Origin: Devosia soli
GTDB taxonomy: Bacteria > Pseudomonadota > Alphaproteobacteria > Rhizobiales > Devosiaceae
Length of the DNA: 64,000 nt
Assembly: GCF_000970455.1 (NCBI RefSeq)
Contig: NZ_LAJG01000014.1
Coordinates: 124,001-188,000, forward strand
Direction: 5' to 3'
Made by a program: the position numbers and the translations under genes. Shown here one piece after another: positions 63,879 to 64,000 of this stretch. Under the pieces are notes generated by a model, which did not search any database, had not been told where the DNA came from, and saw only the letters and a list, made by a program, of their open reading frames with translations. The first letter of the stretch is position 1. Every line of letters begins with the position of its first letter.

Positions 63879-64000
63879 CTAGTTGCTGACCGCGCTTTGC
63901 GGCGGAGACAGTTGGCTTCGGTCAGCATAGACGTGATCGACCAGGCCCCAGGCCAAGGCTTCTTGCGGCGGCATATAGCGATCACGCTCGAGCGCCGCTT
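63879..64000 (-). CDS. clpP: ATP-dependent Clp protease proteolytic subunit (partial, C-terminal part)
   Basis: Only the last 39 codons are visible. They read ALERDRYMPPQEALAWGLVDHVY and a short tail, which is the conserved ClpP C-terminal helix and strand (RDxxMxxxEAxxxGLID). ClpP is the serine protease chamber that works with ClpA, ClpX or ClpC-type unfoldases. The catalytic serine and histidine lie outside the window. The tail after VDHVY is short and variable. Confidence 0.85.
   Translation of the reverse strand, partial: AALERDRYMPPQEALAWGLVDHVYADRSQLSPPQSAVSN

Overview
The window is high-GC chromosomal DNA from an alphaproteobacterium, most likely Hyphomicrobiales and probably close to Devosia. 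That placement rests on gene content and order recalled from related genomes, not on a search. The markers are a fused CysN/CysC, DUF2336 and DUF3126 proteins, a zf-CHCC protein, an Fe-S (6-4) photolyase of the PhrB type, the F1-ATPase zeta subunit divergent from purC, and the order purC-purS-purQ-purL-bolA-grxD. I see no prophage, transposase, integrase, CRISPR array, toxin-antitoxin pair or rRNA. Two tRNAs are present: Thr(TGT) and Leu(TAA).

Layout. 1-7.4 kb: a leftward xylose ABC transporter operon (xylF-xylH-xylG, the last cut by the window edge), its divergent ROK regulator, then sulfate activation (cysD-cysNC). 7.6-15.3 kb: a small acidic protein, tRNA-Thr, nadK, DUF2336, a lytic transglycosylase-like protein, a nitroreductase, hisI, an EVE protein, folE, an IscU-like protein and yidD. 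15.7-22.5 kb: thrS, a small protein, arfB, a phosphohexomutase, a 600-residue secreted protein of unknown role and a rhomboid protease. 22.6-26.1 kb: PAS_5, PilZ and LapG-like genes plus two membrane proteins. 26-33.3 kb: DUF3126, cysE, a hydrolase, a zf-CHCC protein, an FAD monooxygenase, a TetA-like exporter with a GNAT, and phrB. 33.3-37.7 kb: gnd, a gluconate-dehydrogenase-like SDR, gntK, a second SDR and a CYTH protein. 37.8-49.5 kb: repair, RNA and housekeeping genes (ogt, an RluA-type synthase, ASCH, Rid, gpt, a CinA-like protein, map, radC, ccdA, rpe, purB).

49.5-61.2 kb is the most interesting part. Two tandem DUF1344 genes each follow a 5' leader that is better conserved than their coding sequence. 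Next comes the purine block (purC, purS, purQ, purL), interrupted by an acyltransferase, a secreted protein and a DJ-1/PfpI gene. It leads into bolA, then a tightly overlapping set (DUF6665-like, HIT, HAD, lipoprotein), then grxD. The window ends with two MFS transporters and the C-terminus of a ClpP.

How it fits together: xylose import, rpe, gnd, gntK and the gluconate SDR all feed the pentose phosphate pathway. cysD, cysNC and cysE cover sulfate activation and the first step of cysteine synthesis. purB, purC, purS, purQ and purL, with gpt, cover IMP synthesis and purine salvage. BolA and GrxD form a known Fe-S partnership. Most of the window is ordinary core genome. The signals most worth following are the duplicated DUF1344 leaders, the PAS/PilZ/LapG-like group, and the gene set inserted between bolA and grxD.
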